Shown here: one piece after another, positions 35,517 through 45,671 of the stretch
Numbering within the stretch: position 1 is the first letter of the stretch
Layout: the number at the start of each line of letters is the position of its first letter
Assembly (NCBI RefSeq): GCF_000143885.2
Contig: NC_018581.1
Location: 806,001 to 870,000, forward strand
DNA from: Gordonia sp. KTR9
GTDB lineage: Bacteria > Actinomycetota > Actinomycetes > Mycobacteriales > Mycobacteriaceae
DNA length: 64,000 bases
Direction of reading: 5' to 3'
The notes under the pieces: generated by a model
Databases searched by the model: none
Told to the model about the DNA's origin: nothing
What the model saw: only the letters and a program-made list of their open reading frames with translations
Made by a program: the position numbers and the translations under genes

Positions 35517-36416
35517 ATGCGTCCTGAACTGCAGTCCTACCGGCATCTGGCGTCGGGGAAGGTCCGCGAGATCTACGAGATCGACGCCGACACCCTGCTG
35601 CTGGTGGCGTCCGACCGGATCTCGGCCTACGACCACGTCCTCAGTCCCGCGATCCCCGACAAGGGACGCATATTGACGGCGATGAGCTTCTACTGGTTCG
35701 ACGAGCTCGGGGTGCCCAACCACCTGGCCGGCGGGCCGACCGACGACCGTATCCCGGCACGTGTGCTGGGCCGGTCGATGGTGGTCCGCCGACTGCCCAT
35801 GGTGCAGGTCGAATGCGTCGCCCGCGGCTACCTGACCGGCTCGGGCCTGCTCGACTACCAGGCGACCGGAGCGGTGTGCGGCGTCGAACTGCCGGCAGGT
35901 CTGGCGGAGGCGAGCAAGCTGCCCGAACCGATCTTCACCCCGGCCACCAAGGCGGAGCAGGGTGAGCACGACGAGAACATCAGTTTCGAGCGGGTCGTCG
36001 AGCAGGAGGGGCAGGAGCTGGCGCAGGCGTTGCGGTCGGCCACACTCGACATCTACGCACGCGGCGCGGCGGTCGCCGCCGAGCGCGGAATCATCCTCGC
36101 CGACACCAAGTTCGAGTTCGGCCGCGGGGCCGACGGGGAACTCGTCCTGGCCGACGAGGTGCTCACCCCCGACTCGTCGCGGTACTGGGAGGCCGCCACC
36201 TACGAGCCGGGCAAGGTGCAGCCGAGCTTCGACAAGCAGATCGTGCGGAATTGGCTCACGAGTGCGGAATCCGGTTGGGACAGAGCGTCCGACGAGGCGC
36301 CGCCGGAGCTGCCCGACGACGTCGTCGACCGCACGCGCCAGCGTTACATTGATGCCTACGAGTGGATCTCGCAGAAGTCCTTTGCCGACTGGCCCGACGC
36401 GGAGGTGGTCTCGTGA
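35517..36416 (+). CDS. purC: SAICAR synthase
   Basis: 299-residue phosphoribosylaminoimidazole-succinocarboxamide synthase. Landmarks: [76 protein letters not shown] and [17 protein letters not shown] at 35517 lies 7 bases after a TAGGGT -10 box (35504-35509), so a leaderless start; the open frame back to 35487 is not supported. The stop codon overlaps the GTG of the oligopeptidase gene (GTGA), so they form an operon, as in M. tuberculosis (purC-ptrB). Confidence 0.95.
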   Translation: MRPELQSYRHLASGKVREIYEIDADTLLLVASDRISAYDHVLSPAIPDKGRILTAMSFYWFDELGVPNHLAGGPTDDRIPARVLGRSMVVRRLPMVQVECVARGYLTGSGLLDYQATGAVCGVELPAGLAEASKLPEPIFTPATKAEQGEHDENISFERVVEQEGQELAQALRSATLDIYARGAAVAAERGIILADTKFEFGRGADGELVLADEVLTPDSSRYWEAATYEPGKVQPSFDKQIVRNWLTSAESGWDRASDEAPPELPDDVVDRTRQRYIDAYEWISQKSFADWPDAEVVS

Positions 36417-38578
36417 CCGAGGAGAAGACCGTGGCCGTCCACGACGCGACCCCGCCGGTCGCCAAGAAGGTGCCGACCGAGCGCACCCACCACGGCGACA
36501 CCTTCGTCGACGATTACGAATGGTTGCGCGACAAGGACGATCCAGAGGTGATCGCCTACCTCGAGGCGCAGAACGCCTTCACCGAATCGCACACGGCCCA
36601 GCTGGCGGACCTGCGCGCGCAGATCTTCGACGAGATCAAGAGTCGTACCAAGGAAACCGACATGTCGGTGCCCAACCGGCGCGGCCGGTACTGGTACTAC
36701 GGGCGCACCCATGAGGGCAAGCAGTATTCGACGTCCTGCCGCTGTCCGATCCGGTCCGACGACGACTGGACCCCGCCGGAGGTCGGCGACGACCCGCTGC
36801 CCGGCGAGGAGATCCTGCTCGACGCCAATGTCGAGGCCGAGGGCCATGACTTCTTCAGCCTCGGGGCGCTGACCGTCAGCGACGACGGGAACTGGCTGGC
36901 CTACAGCATCGACGTCGTCGGAGACGAGCGATACACCCTGCGCGTCAAGGACCTTCGCAGTGGCGAGCTTCTCCCCGACGAGGTGCGCGACACGTCGGGG
37001 GGCGCGGTCTGGTCGGCGGACGCCCGGCACGTCTTCTACTCGACGGTCGATGCCGCGTGGCGTCCGGACACGGTGTGGCGCCACGACATCGGCGCCGGCT
37101 CGGCCGATGTGAAGGTCTTCCACGAGCCCGACGAGCGGTTCTGGGTCGGGATGGGCACCACGCGAAGTGACAAATACCTGGTCATCGGTGTCGGTTCCAA
37201 GATCACCTCGGAGAGCTATCTGCTCGCCGCCGACGACCCGACCGGTGAGTTCCGCAGTGTCGCACCGCGAGTCGACGGAGTCGAGTACAGCGTCGAACAT
37301 GCGGTCATCGACGGCGAGGACTACCTCGTCATCGTGCACAACGATGTCCGGGACGGGCAGAAGGCGGAGAACTTCGCCATCGACCTCGCACCCGTCGACG
37401 ATCCGCCCGCACGCCGGGAACTCATCGCGCACGACCCGCAGCGCCGGATCGAGGATCTCGACGCCTTCGCCGACTACCTGGTCCTGTCCTACCGCCGGGA
37501 TGCACTGCCGCGGCTCGCGATCGCCGATCTCCGCCAGATCGACGGCATCCCGTCCGAGTCGGACTTCGCCGAGGTCACCTTCGATCAGGAGCTGAGTTCG
37601 GCGGGCCTCGGGGCCAACCCGGAATGGAGTGCCCCCAAGCTCCGCATCGGGTACGGCAGCTTCATCGAGCCGGCCGAACTGTTCGAGCTCGACGTCGCCT
37701 CCGGCGAGCGGACCCTGCTCAAGCGGCAGCCGGTCCTGGGCGGCTACGACCCGGCCGACTACGTGCAGTCCCGGGAGTGGGCCGTCGCCGAGGACGGCAC
37801 CCGCATCCCGCTGTCGGTGGTGCGCCGCAAGGAGACCGACGCCGCCAAGCCCGCCCCGCTGCTGCTGTACGGCTACGGCTCCTACGAGGCGAGCATCGAC
37901 CCATACTTCTCGGTGGCGCGACTGTCGATGCTCGACCGCGGCATGGTGTTCGTCCTGGCCCACATCCGCGGCGGCGGCGAGATGGGTCGCCACTGGTACG
38001 AGAACGGCAAGGAACTCAGCAAGCGCAACACCTTCACCGACTTCGTCGCGGCGGCCCGTCATCTCGTCGACACCGGTTGGACGACACCGCAGCAGATGGT
38101 CGCCGAGGGCGGGTCCGCGGGCGGACTGCTGATGGGTGCGGTCGCGAACCTGGCGCCCGAGTTGTTCAACGGGATTCTGGCGTCGGTGCCGTTCGTCGAC
38201 GCCCTGAACTCGATCCTCGATCCGTCCCTGCCCCTCACGGTGATCGAGTGGGACGAGTGGGGTGACCCGTTGCACGACCCGAAGGTCTACGAGTACATGA
38301 AGACCTACACGCCCTATGAGAACGTCGAGGCGAAGCCGTACCCGCCCATTCTCGCGCAGACGTCGCTGAACGACACCCGGGTGTTGTTCACCGAGGCGGC
38401 GAAATGGGTTGCGCGGCTTCAGGAGAAGTCCACATCCGACAACCCGGTCCTGCTCAAGACCGAGATGTCGGCCGGTCACGGCGGCGTCAGTGGGCGCTAC
38501 AAGCAGTGGGAAGAAGTGGCGTTCGAGCTGGCGTGGATCCTCCAGCAGTCCGGCGCACTCGGCCGCACCGCCGGTTGA
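36413..38578 (+). CDS. ptrB: oligopeptidase B (S9 prolyl oligopeptidase family)
   Basis: 721-residue serine peptidase that cleaves short peptides after basic residues. N-terminal beta-propeller ([19 protein letters not shown], then [18 protein letters not shown]) and C-terminal hydrolase: [31 protein letters not shown], nucleophile [15 protein letters not shown], Asp region TSLNDTRV, and the His in [13 protein letters not shown] at 36413 overlaps purC. In M. tuberculosis H37Rv the gene is split into ptrBa/ptrBb, from memory; here it is intact. Its stop codon lies inside the first unit of the 20-bp tandem repeat that follows. Confidence 0.93.
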   Translation: MTEEKTVAVHDATPPVAKKVPTERTHHGDTFVDDYEWLRDKDDPEVIAYLEAQNAFTESHTAQLADLRAQIFDEIKSRTKETDMSVPNRRGRYWYYGRTHEGKQYSTSCRCPIRSDDDWTPPEVGDDPLPGEEILLDANVEAEGHDFFSLGALTVSDDGNWLAYSIDVVGDERYTLRVKDLRSGELLPDEVRDTSGGAVWSADARHVFYSTVDAAWRPDTVWRHDIGAGSADVKVFHEPDERFWVGMGTTRSDKYLVIGVGSKITSESYLLAADDPTGEFRSVAPRVDGVEYSVEHAVIDGEDYLVIVHNDVRDGQKAENFAIDLAPVDDPPARRELIAHDPQRRIEDLDAFADYLVLSYRRDALPRLAIADLRQIDGIPSESDFAEVTFDQELSSAGLGANPEWSAPKLRIGYGSFIEPAELFELDVASGERTLLKRQPVLGGYDPADYVQSREWAVAEDGTRIPLSVVRRKETDAAKPAPLLLYGYGSYEASIDPYFSVARLSMLDRGMVFVLAHIRGGGEMGRHWYENGKELSKRNTFTDFVAAARHLVDTGWTTPQQMVAEGGSAGGLLMGAVANLAPELFNGILASVPFVDALNSILDPSLPLTVIEWDEWGDPLHDPKVYEYMKTYTPYENVEAKPYPPILAQTSLNDTRVLFTEAAKWVARLQEKSTSDNPVLLKTEMSAGHGGVSGRYKQWEEVAFELAWILQQSGALGRTAG

Positions 38579-38670
38579 GTCCCCCTCCCGCTGGTTGAGT
38601 TCCCCTCCCGCTGGTTGAGTTCCCCTCCCGCTGGTTGAGTTCCCCTCCCGCTGGTTGAGCTTGTCGAAAC
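38571..38670 (+). repeat. five-copy 20-bp tandem repeat at the ptrB 3' end
   Basis: The unit CTGGTTGAGTTCCCCTCCCG is repeated with a 20-base period: a variant copy at 38571-38590 that contains the ptrB TGA, exact copies at 38591, 38611 and 38631, and a fifth unit at 38651 that diverges into GAGCTTGTCGAAAC. The fifth unit is the left outer arm of the hairpin element that follows, so the array seems to have grown from one arm of an intergenic hairpin repeat. Confidence 0.9.
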
Positions 38671-38735
38671 GACGAAGCCCCGTTCGACCGAGTCGAACGG
38701 GGCTTCGTCGTGTGGTCTCGACAGGCTCGACCAGC
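38651..38735. terminator. nested hairpin element between ptrB and the MFS gene
   Basis: Inner stem: ACGACGAAGCCCCGTTCGA (38669-38687) pairs perfectly over 19 bp with 38693-38711 around a 5-base loop. Outer arms CTGGTTGAGCTTGTCGA (38651-38667) and TCGACAGGCTCGACCAG (38719-38735) are near-complementary. A second CTCGACCAGCAGGGCCGTC follows at 38748. Sits between convergent genes, so likely a bidirectional terminator built on an actinobacterial repeat. Confidence 0.8.
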
Positions 38736-38764
38736 AGGGCCGTCGAGCTCGACCAGCAGGGCCG

Positions 38765-40312
38765 TCAGTGCATCATGATCGGACCGCGGTCCACGTCCTC
38801 TTCGGTGAGCGGTGAAGCGATCTTCTTGCGCGGCAGGAAGAACGCCGGGATCAAGGTGAGCACGATCAGGACCACCGAGATGGTGAACGTGTTGGAGAAC
38901 ACGTCCGCGGCGGTCTCGAAGAACGACTCCGGCAACGGATCCGGTGCGCCCGGCGGGAGCGGTGCGTCGGAGGTGTTCGCCATGATCGCGAGACCGGCTT
39001 CGGGCCTGCTCGCCAGGCTCGCGGCCAGGATCACCGAGATCACCGCGGTGCCGATGGACGTCGCGGACTGCTGGATCACGTTGAGCAGCGTCGACCCGTC
39101 GGGCACCTGCTTGTTGCTCAGGGTTGCCAGCGCCGCGGACATGATCGGCATCATCGTCATGCCCATTCCGAGACCCTGGACGAACAGGGAACCGCAGATC
39201 AGCCAGTAGGAGGTGTCGGCGCCGAGGAACATGAACGTGCTGAGTCCCAACACGATCAACACGATGCCGACGAGCACGAACTTGCCCGGACCCATCTTGT
39301 CGGTGAGTCGTCCCGCGATGGGCATGGTCAGCATCGCTCCGATGCCCTGCGGCGCGAGCAGCAGGCCCGCGGTCAGCGTGGACTCGCCGCGCACGCCGAT
39401 GAAGTACTGCGGGAACAGCAGCGCCGCACCGAAGAACGCGACCATGAACAGCACCATCGTGATGACCGAGACACTCAGCGTCCGATTGGCGAAGAGGCGC
39501 AGGTCGAGCAGCGGGTTCTTCTTCTTCAGGGCATGGACGATGAAGGCGACGATCAGAATCGCGCCGACGATCATCGGGATCAGAACCGTTCCGGACATGA
39601 AGGTGCGGTGCTCGGCACTCGAGGAGATGCCGAACAGGAACAGTGCCAGGCCAGGCGACAGCAGCAACAGGCCGACGACATCGAAGGAGGGCCGACTGGT
39701 CTCGGCGTCGTCACGCAGCACGATCCATGAGTAGACGAGCGCGACGATGCCGATGGGGACGTTGATCAGGAAGATCCAGTGCCAGCTGAGCTGCTCGATG
39801 AGGACGCCGCCGAGGATCGGACCCGAGATCGGACCGAGGAGCATCGGGATACCGAGAACGGCCATCACCGAGCCGACACGCTCGGGGCCGGCTGCCTTGG
39901 TCAGCATCATCATGCCGACGGGCATCAGCATGCCGCCGCCGAGTCCCTGGATCACGCGGAACGCCACAAGCATCCCGATGTTCGGGGCGAGTGCGCACAG
40001 CACGGAGCCGAGCGTGAACAGCACCAGCGAGACGAGATAGACCCGTTTGGTGCCGAAACGCGATGCGGCCCAACTCGACAGGGGGATCACCGCCGCCAGC
40101 GCCAGTGTGTAGCCGGTCGCGGTCCAGGCGGCTCCCGCCGCATCGGTGTTGAACTCCTGCTGAAAGGTGTTCTGCGCGACGGCCACCACGGTGACGTCGA
40201 GGATCGACATGATCGCGCCGAGCACGACCACGCCGGCGACCAACAGGACATGTCGGTCCAGCTTGGTGTCCGGTGGGCCCTCGTGCAGGTGACCACCTGT
40301 GGATGAAGTCAT
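38765..40312 (-). CDS. DHA2-family (EmrB/QacA) MFS drug efflux transporter
   Basis: 515-residue, about 14-helix proton-driven exporter. LDVTVVAVAQNTFQQEF is the DHA2 motif D1 region, AASRFGTKRVYL motif A, VIQGLGGGMLMPVGM and LGIPMLLGPISGPILGGVL motif C. ATG 40312 (MTSSTGGHLHEG) is taken since the short extension to 40348 has no signal. Downstream of and in the same direction as the MarR gene, with 137 bases between, the usual layout of a drug pump and its regulator (Rv0783c emrB occupies this position in M. tuberculosis, from memory). Substrates not deducible. Confidence 0.92.
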   Translation of the reverse strand: MTSSTGGHLHEGPPDTKLDRHVLLVAGVVVLGAIMSILDVTVVAVAQNTFQQEFNTDAAGAAWTATGYTLALAAVIPLSSWAASRFGTKRVYLVSLVLFTLGSVLCALAPNIGMLVAFRVIQGLGGGMLMPVGMMMLTKAAGPERVGSVMAVLGIPMLLGPISGPILGGVLIEQLSWHWIFLINVPIGIVALVYSWIVLRDDAETSRPSFDVVGLLLLSPGLALFLFGISSSAEHRTFMSGTVLIPMIVGAILIVAFIVHALKKKNPLLDLRLFANRTLSVSVITMVLFMVAFFGAALLFPQYFIGVRGESTLTAGLLLAPQGIGAMLTMPIAGRLTDKMGPGKFVLVGIVLIVLGLSTFMFLGADTSYWLICGSLFVQGLGMGMTMMPIMSAALATLSNKQVPDGSTLLNVIQQSATSIGTAVISVILAASLASRPEAGLAIMANTSDAPLPPGAPDPLPESFFETAADVFSNTFTISVVLIVLTLIPAFFLPRKKIASPLTEEDVDRGPIMMH

Positions 40313-40449
40313 TCGGGTGTTCCTATCGGTCGGACGTGAGATGAGCATGCGGGGTCACCCGCGGCAGATCGTCTGTCGGGCTCGATCGACCCCTGCAGGT
40401 CGGGCGAGGCGGTCAGGGATTCAGAGGAGGTGGGCGTGGGGGTGAGGTG

Positions 40450-40956
40450 TCATGAGACCTGCCGTCCGTCGGAGGGAAGACAGAAGTGGTCGACGGCATC
40501 GTCGACGATCGGTCGCAAGGCGGCGCAGAGGTTGTCCCGCATGTCCGCCGGCAGGTTGGCGACGAAGTGCTGGATGGTCCCGCGCTTCACGGCCAGGTGC
40601 GTCTCCAGGTAGCGCCGTCCCGCATCGGTGAGGGAGATGCGCTTGACCCGCCGGTCGGTGGGGTCCTCGCGTCGGTCGACCAGGTCGCAGCTCACCAGCC
40701 TGTCCACGGTGCGGCCCGCGGCCGCGAGAGACAGCTGCACCTGATCGGCGATGGCGTTCACCGGCATCGGTCCGGTCTGGCAAGCCAGCGCGGAGAGGAT
40801 CCGGAGCTGGGAGAACGTGATGTCGGTGGCTGCCAGACTCTCGAGCGCGTCGGGACGGCCCAGATCGATCAGCCGCTCCAGGAACGTGTTCAGTGTGGTC
40901 GAGGCAGCATCGACCGACTGATCGACATCGCTGCGGTGACTGCACTCTCCGGACAC
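40450..40956 (-). CDS. MarR-family transcriptional regulator
   Basis: 168-residue winged-helix regulator: ITFSQLRILSALACQTGPMPVNAIADQVQLSLAAAGRTVDRLV is the helix-turn-helix, followed by the wing DRREDPTDRRVKRISLTDAGRRYL. MarR proteins sense phenolics or oxidants and repress nearby pumps. It is upstream of the MFS gene on the same strand and probably cotranscribed. A TGCAA-CTA-TTGCA palindrome sits immediately upstream of its start, a likely autoregulatory operator. Confidence 0.92.
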   Translation of the reverse strand: MSGECSHRSDVDQSVDAASTTLNTFLERLIDLGRPDALESLAATDITFSQLRILSALACQTGPMPVNAIADQVQLSLAAAGRTVDRLVSCDLVDRREDPTDRRVKRISLTDAGRRYLETHLAVKRGTIQHFVANLPADMRDNLCAALRPIVDDAVDHFCLPSDGRQVS

Positions 40957-40975
40957 CCGAAGATACTAACTCCGA

Positions 40976-40997
40976 TGCAACTATTGCAGAAACGCAA
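40976..40997. promoter_or_regulatory. MarR operator candidate
   Basis: TGCAA-CTA-TTGCA (40976-40988) is a perfect inverted repeat, followed by another CGCAA half-site at 40993-40997. It lies 20 bases upstream of the MarR start codon, where the minus-strand promoter should be. TTGCAA-like half-sites are typical for MarR regulators; the pairing with this gene is by position. Confidence 0.6.
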
Positions 40998-41083
40998 TTA
41001 TCGGTGACCTTGCCCATACCCCGGCCGGCTCTGTGACCCACGTCTCCGGGGGGCCGTGCCGCCCGGCGTCTAATCTGGCGTTC

Positions 41084-41566
41084 ATGGCCAACATCAAGGA
41101 CATCCCGGTTTCTGCACTCGACGGTTCGGACGTCTCGCTGAACGACTTCGGCGGACCGCTTCTCGTGGTGAACGTCGCCAGCAAGTGCGGTCTCACGCCG
41201 CAGTACGCCGGCCTGGAGGAGCTCGCCAAGACATACGGGGACAAAGGGCTCACCGTCGTCGGAGTGCCGTGCAACCAGTTCATGGGGCAGGAGCCGGGTA
41301 CTGCCGAGGAGATCGCGACCTTCTGCTCGGCGACCTACGGTGTGACCTTCCCGCTGCTCGAGAAGACCGACGTCAACGGCGACGGTCGCCACCCGCTGTA
41401 CGCCGAACTCACCCAACACGCCGACGCCGACGGCGAAGCGGGCGACATCCAGTGGAACTTCGAGAAGTTTCTCGTCAACGCCGACGGCGAGGTCGTCAAC
41501 CGCTTCCGTCCGCGCACCGAGCCGACCGACCCGACGGTCATCGCCGCCATCGAATCCGTGCTCTGA
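41084..41566 (+). CDS. glutathione peroxidase-family thiol peroxidase
   Basis: 160-residue Cys-type Gpx. Active-site tetrad elements: NVASKCGLTPQY (peroxidatic Cys), VGVPCNQFMGQEPG (Gln; its Cys may be the resolving one), IQWNFEKFLV (Trp and Asn). Since actinomycetes lack glutathione, such enzymes use thioredoxin or mycoredoxin; this is inference. ATG 41084 is 7 bases after a TAATCT -10 box (41071-41076), so probably leaderless. Directly upstream of purS but with a separate promoter region between. Confidence 0.92.
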   Translation: MANIKDIPVSALDGSDVSLNDFGGPLLVVNVASKCGLTPQYAGLEELAKTYGDKGLTVVGVPCNQFMGQEPGTAEEIATFCSATYGVTFPLLEKTDVNGDGRHPLYAELTQHADADGEAGDIQWNFEKFLVNADGEVVNRFRPRTEPTDPTVIAAIESVL

Positions 41567-41603
41567 GGCGATTTGGCGCACCCGGTAAGCTGACCGGCGT
41601 GAA

Positions 41604-41628
41604 CTGATCGGGGACACACACCGATCAG
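41604..41628 (+). promoter_or_regulatory. hairpin in the purSQ leader
   Basis: CTGATCGG (41604-41611) and CCGATCAG (41621-41628) form a perfect 8-bp stem with a 9-base loop, 35 bases before the purS start. A TAAGCT -10-like box at 41587-41592 would place the hairpin inside the transcript leader. Whether it regulates, or is just the end of gpx, is unknown; it does not resemble a known purine riboswitch. Confidence 0.35.
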
Positions 41629-41663
41629 GCGACAACCGACCAGCAGACATTGAGGAGCGGTCC

Positions 41664-41903
41664 ATGGCGCGAGTGGTGGTCGACGTGATGCCCAAAGCCG
41701 AGATTCTCGACCCCCAGGGCCAGGCCATCGTCGGCGCCCTGGGCCGGCTCGGGTTCAGCGGAATCGGCGACGTCCGGCAGGGCAAGCGTTTCGAGCTCGA
41801 GGTCGACGACACGGTCGACGACACGACCCTCGAGCGCATCGCCGAAGAACTCCTGACCAACACCGTCATCGAGAACTTCAACGTCTCGCGCGTCGCGGAG
41901 TAG
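41664..41903 (+). CDS. purS: FGAM synthase subunit PurS
   Basis: 79-residue small subunit of phosphoribosylformylglycinamidine synthase ([20 protein letters not shown], then [13 protein letters not shown] and [11 protein letters not shown]). It bridges PurQ and PurL in the multi-subunit enzyme. GAGGAGCGG ribosome-binding site just upstream. 10 bases before purQ. purL is not in the window. Confidence 0.95.
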   Translation: MARVVVDVMPKAEILDPQGQAIVGALGRLGFSGIGDVRQGKRFELEVDDTVDDTTLERIAEELLTNTVIENFNVSRVAE

Positions 41904-41913
41904 AGAGCAGCAC

Positions 41914-42594
41914 ATGACAGCACGTATCGGGGTCATCACCTTCCCCGGCACCCTCGACGACGTCGACGCCGCCCGCGCGGTCCGGCTCGCGGGCGCCGAG
42001 CCGGTCGCACTGTGGCACGGCGACGCCGACCTCAAGGGTGTCGACGCCATCATCGTGCCCGGCGGGTTCTCCTATGGCGACTACCTGCGGGCCGGTGCCA
42101 TCGCCCGTTTCGCGCCGGTCATGGGATCGGTCGTCGAGGCCGCGGGCAAGGGGATGCCGATCCTCGGCATCTGCAACGGTTTTCAGGTCCTCTGTGAGGC
42201 CGGACTGCTCCCGGGCGCCCTGACCCGCAACGAGGGCCTGCACTTCATCTGCCGGGACGAGTGGCTGCGTGTCGAGTCGAACACCACGGCGTGGACGACC
42301 CGGTTCGAGCAGGGCGCGGAGATCCTGATCCCCCTCAAGTCCGGTGAAGGACGTTATGTGGCGTCGGAGCGCAAGCTCGAGGAACTCGAGGGTGAGGGGC
42401 TCGTGGTGTTCCGATTCCCCGAGCGGAACCCCAACGGTTCGTCGCTCGACATCGCCGGGATCTCCAGCCCCGACGGGCGGATCGTCGGCCTGATGCCGCA
42501 CCCCGAGCACGCCACGGAGCCGCTCACCGGCCCCAGTGACGACGGCCTCGGACTGTTCTACTCGGCGATCGACTCGGTTCTCGCCTCCGCGTGA
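41914..42594 (+). CDS. purQ: FGAM synthase glutaminase subunit PurQ
   Basis: 226-residue class I glutamine amidotransferase that feeds ammonia to PurL. Landmarks: [35 protein letters not shown], nucleophile elbow [19 protein letters not shown], and the His/Glu of GLMPHPEHA. Follows purS with 10 bases between; its stop overlaps a GTG of the M18 peptidase frame (GTGA). Confidence 0.96.
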   Translation: MTARIGVITFPGTLDDVDAARAVRLAGAEPVALWHGDADLKGVDAIIVPGGFSYGDYLRAGAIARFAPVMGSVVEAAGKGMPILGICNGFQVLCEAGLLPGALTRNEGLHFICRDEWLRVESNTTAWTTRFEQGAEILIPLKSGEGRYVASERKLEELEGEGLVVFRFPERNPNGSSLDIAGISSPDGRIVGLMPHPEHATEPLTGPSDDGLGLFYSAIDSVLASA

Positions 42595-42608
42595 GAGCAG
42601 GCACGCCG

Positions 42609-43901
42609 ATGAGTGCGTCCGCCAGGATCCCGACCAGTGCGACCGCGCGCGGGCTCGGCGAGTTCGTCGACGCGTCGCCGTCGCCGTTCCACGTCTGTGC
42701 GACGGTGGCACGTGAACTCGAAAACGCCGGGTACACGCGACTTTTCGAGGACCAGGAGTGGCCCGGAGGTGACCTCGACGCGCCGTCGGCGCGGCACTAC
42801 GTGATCCGCGGCGGCTCGATCATCGCCTGGGAGACAGGGCCGTCGGGTGCCTTCCGAATCGTCGGCGGGCACACCGACAGTCCCAACCTGCGGCTCAAGC
42901 AGCATCCGGACCGCTCGTCGGCCGGAGTCGCGATGGTCGCGCTCGAACCCTACGGCGGTGCGTGGCTCAACTCCTGGCTCGATCGCGACCTCGGCCTCTC
43001 CGGCCGTCTCGCGTACCGGTCGGGAAACTCGGTGGCGCACACGCTGGTCCATGTCACCGAGCCGGTGGTGCGGGTGCCCCAGCTCGCGATCCATCTGTCC
43101 GAGGACCGGAAGGGCGTCTCGCTCGACCCGCAACGGCACGTCAACGCCGTGTGGGGGATCGGTGACGAGGTTCCCGATGTCCTGGGTTGGGTGTCGGAGT
43201 ATGCGGGGATCGATCCGGACGCGGTCCTCGGCTGGGAGCTCATGACCCACGACGTCGCACCGTCGGCGATCATCGGTGCCGACGGAAATCTGCTCAGCGC
43301 ACCCCGTTTGGACAACCAGGGCACCTGTTACACGGGTTTGCGCGCATTGCTCGACGCCGGGTCGTCGAATCACACGAAGATGCTGGTCCTGTTCGACCAC
43401 GAGGAGGTCGGCAGCGGTTCCGAGCGCGGTGCCGCCTCGGACTTCCTGGGCTCGGTCTGCGAACGAATCGTCTTGGCGCGAGGCGGATCACGCGCGGACT
43501 TCCTGCGGGCGATGGCCGCGAGTGTGTGCCTGTCGGGCGACATGGCCCATGCGACCCACCCGAACTATCCCGAACGGCACGAACCCGGCCACCGCATCTC
43601 GATCGGCGGCGGCCCGGTGCTCAAGGTGAACCAGAACCTGCGCTACGCGTCGGATGCGGTGGGAGAGGCCGTCTTCGCGCTCGCATGCGACGCCGCGGGC
43701 GTCCCGATGCAGCGGTACGTCCATCGGGCAGATCTGCCGTGCGGGTCGACGATCGGACCGATCACGGCATCGCGCACGGGTCTCACGACGATCGACGTCG
43801 GCGCGCCACAGCTGGCAATGCACTCCGCACGCGAGCTCATGGGTGCCGACGACGTGCCGATGTATTCGGCTGCGCTACAGGCGTTCCTGACGCAAGGCTG
43901 A
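42609..43901 (+). CDS. M18-family aminopeptidase
   Basis: 430-residue dinuclear zinc aminopeptidase (PepC/ApeB type, cytoplasmic). Zinc and catalytic residues appear in order: [13 protein letters not shown] (HxD), [14 protein letters not shown] (Asp), [16 protein letters not shown] (Glu-Glu), and [15 protein letters not shown] (His). Full family length. ATG 42609 is chosen; GTG 42591, overlapping the purQ stop, would add six residues and is equally plausible if translation is coupled. M. tuberculosis has pepC (Rv0800) close to its purine genes, from memory. Confidence 0.93.
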   Translation: MSASARIPTSATARGLGEFVDASPSPFHVCATVARELENAGYTRLFEDQEWPGGDLDAPSARHYVIRGGSIIAWETGPSGAFRIVGGHTDSPNLRLKQHPDRSSAGVAMVALEPYGGAWLNSWLDRDLGLSGRLAYRSGNSVAHTLVHVTEPVVRVPQLAIHLSEDRKGVSLDPQRHVNAVWGIGDEVPDVLGWVSEYAGIDPDAVLGWELMTHDVAPSAIIGADGNLLSAPRLDNQGTCYTGLRALLDAGSSNHTKMLVLFDHEEVGSGSERGAASDFLGSVCERIVLARGGSRADFLRAMAASVCLSGDMAHATHPNYPERHEPGHRISIGGGPVLKVNQNLRYASDAVGEAVFALACDAAGVPMQRYVHRADLPCGSTIGPITASRTGLTTIDVGAPQLAMHSARELMGADDVPMYSAALQAFLTQG

Positions 43902-44017
43902 GGGGTCGTACTCCCCCCGAGGCGCGATGGGCCCGCCCCATGCTCCTCAGTATATGCGGCCTGGCGGCCGTCGTAGACTCCGAAAGAACCTTGGTGAGCG
44001 TCCGAATTCTCTGCTCC

Positions 44018-45671
44018 CTGAGCCTGGATCCGTGGATGGTTATCCGGGGGGTGTGGTTGGTGATGGCTGAGTGTCTGGTTGTGGTGTGGGCGTCGGGTAT
44101 TCGCTGACCTTGTGTCAGCTTTTTCACTGGGGTTCCTGGTCGTGGTTGGGCAGTGTGGAGTGTGTGTGTCAGGTGGTGTTTATTGCGGTCCACAACGCGG
44201 TGAAGGCGTGTTGTGCTGGCCAGTGGCGGGGTAGGTGCAGGACGGGTGTTCGTGCTGGTCGGGCCAGTCGGGCGGGCACGGCGATGAGTGTTCGGCGCAG
44301 CGTCGCCCCGCGTGCGGCGCGCAGTGCCGGTGCTGCGCTGAGCGCGGCGAGGGCGCGCAGGAGGTTGTGACTGATGGCGGCCAGGGCCAGCCAGGCTGCG
44401 TTGGCACCGAACACTCCGGAGGGTAGATGTGCCAGCGGTCCGTCGATGAGGTCGGCGAACACGGTCTCGATGATGGCGTGGCCTCGGTGGTTGATGTCGG
44501 CGGTGACGGTGTCGTCGGTGGTGTTGGTGAAGAATGCGTGGTACCGCCAGGCGGGCATCAGGGTGTCGGTGTTGGCGGGGTGGTGGGCTTTGACGCGGCG
44601 CACGATGAGTCGGGCGGTGATCGGGTGAGGCGACTGGGGTTTCACGGTGTAGGTGGTTTCGGCGACTTCGGCATCGGAGATCAGTTCGCCGGTGTCGGGG
44701 TCGGTGACCGCGCCGGGATAGTGCACCGGTGTCCAGGCATCGTCTTTGATGGCCGTGATCGCGCGGGTGATAGCGGTGTTGGTCCGCAGGACCAGCGAGA
44801 ACGTGGCTCCTGCACGCTCGCAGGTCGCCATCACCTCGGCCGAGCCGTAGGCCGAATCCCCGCGTACCGTGATCTCGCCGGCGGCTCCGGCGCGGCGTGC
44901 GGTGGTGATGGTTTCGGCGATCATTTTTGCTGCCCCGGCACCGGAGGCGGCGCGCCCTGCGCGCAGCCACGCGTTGGCGATCACAGGTGGATGACCGGGC
45001 GCGCAGACGGTGGCGATCAGTGGTGACAGGCCCCGGCGGAGGAGTTCACGTCCGGCGATCTTGGCGTGGCCGTAGGAGCCGCCCTGTTTCTGATAGCCGT
45101 AGACCGGGCGCAGCAGCGAGTCGATATCGACAAACACTCGGGCGCCGTCGGTGGGTAACAACCCTGCCCGCGCGCACATCGCCGGTAAGGTCCGGGTCAT
45201 CACGGCGTTGAGTTGTCGGACATGACCGGTGGTGAACTCGCGCAGGGTCTGTCCGATCGTGGCCGGGGCGTACACGCGGTCGAACAGGCGGGTGTGCCCA
45301 CCGGCGCGGACGAGGTTGAGGTCGTCGATACTGTCGGCGCCGCAACAGAATCCGGCGATCACGGTCAACAGCTTCGCGTCGAGGTTGGCCCCGGCTGAGG
45401 CGACTTGGGTGGTGCCCAAATCGACTCGCTCGGCCAGCTGGGAGGCCAACCCCGTCGAGTGGGCCAGTCGCATCACCGGTACTAGCCCGGCATGCGACAC
45501 CAGGTTGTCGTCATCGAAGACAGCGGACTCGGTAGTGAACCTATGCGATACTTTCACTGAAAGTGCCTTTTGACTGGGTTGTTTTGTTGTCTCAACACCA
45601 CCAATCATCCCAGTTCAAAGGGCATTTTCTTGTCATCGACACCCTAAACACATCCACGGATCCAGGCTGAG
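44018..45671. mobile_element. complete IS1380-family insertion sequence with target duplication
   Basis: The element spans 44023-45666 (1644 bp), bounded by perfect 16-bp inverted repeats CCTGGATCCGTGGATG at 44023-44038 and CATCCACGGATCCAGG at 45651-45666. CTGAG flanks it on both sides (44018-44022, 45667-45671), a 5-bp target duplication (IS1380 elements make 4-5 bp). Inside is one transposase gene. Removing the IS and one CTGAG restores CCCTGAGGTGCGAGCG, the arm of a hairpin repeat, so the IS jumped into that repeat. Intact ends, intact gene and intact duplication mean recent insertion. Confidence 0.92.
44169..45557 (-). CDS. IS1380-family transposase
   Basis: 462-residue DDE transposase: VFVDIDSLLRPVYGYQKQGGSYGHAK (first catalytic Asp), EITVRGDSAYGSAEVM (second Asp), and HRGHAIIETVFADLIDGPLAHLPSG (catalytic Glu with the family's late signature), then NAAWLALAAISHNLLRA. 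GTG at 45557 (KVSHRFTTESAVF) is preferred because AAAAGGCACTTTCA precedes it; the frame is open to 45608. No frameshift, so it is probably active. Confidence 0.92.
   Translation of the reverse strand: MKVSHRFTTESAVFDDDNLVSHAGLVPVMRLAHSTGLASQLAERVDLGTTQVASAGANLDAKLLTVIAGFCCGADSIDDLNLVRAGGHTRLFDRVYAPATIGQTLREFTTGHVRQLNAVMTRTLPAMCARAGLLPTDGARVFVDIDSLLRPVYGYQKQGGSYGHAKIAGRELLRRGLSPLIATVCAPGHPPVIANAWLRAGRAASGAGAAKMIAETITTARRAGAAGEITVRGDSAYGSAEVMATCERAGATFSLVLRTNTAITRAITAIKDDAWTPVHYPGAVTDPDTGELISDAEVAETTYTVKPQSPHPITARLIVRRVKAHHPANTDTLMPAWRYHAFFTNTTDDTVTADINHRGHAIIETVFADLIDGPLAHLPSGVFGANAAWLALAAISHNLLRALAALSAAPALRAARGATLRRTLIAVPARLARPARTPVLHLPRHWPAQHAFTALWTAINTT

Noticed and set aside
38571..38670. 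CRISPR array
   Set aside because: Units are directly adjacent 20-bp repeats without spacers.
41604..41628. Purine riboswitch
   Set aside because: Only a single 8-bp hairpin; lacks the three-way junction and conserved loops.
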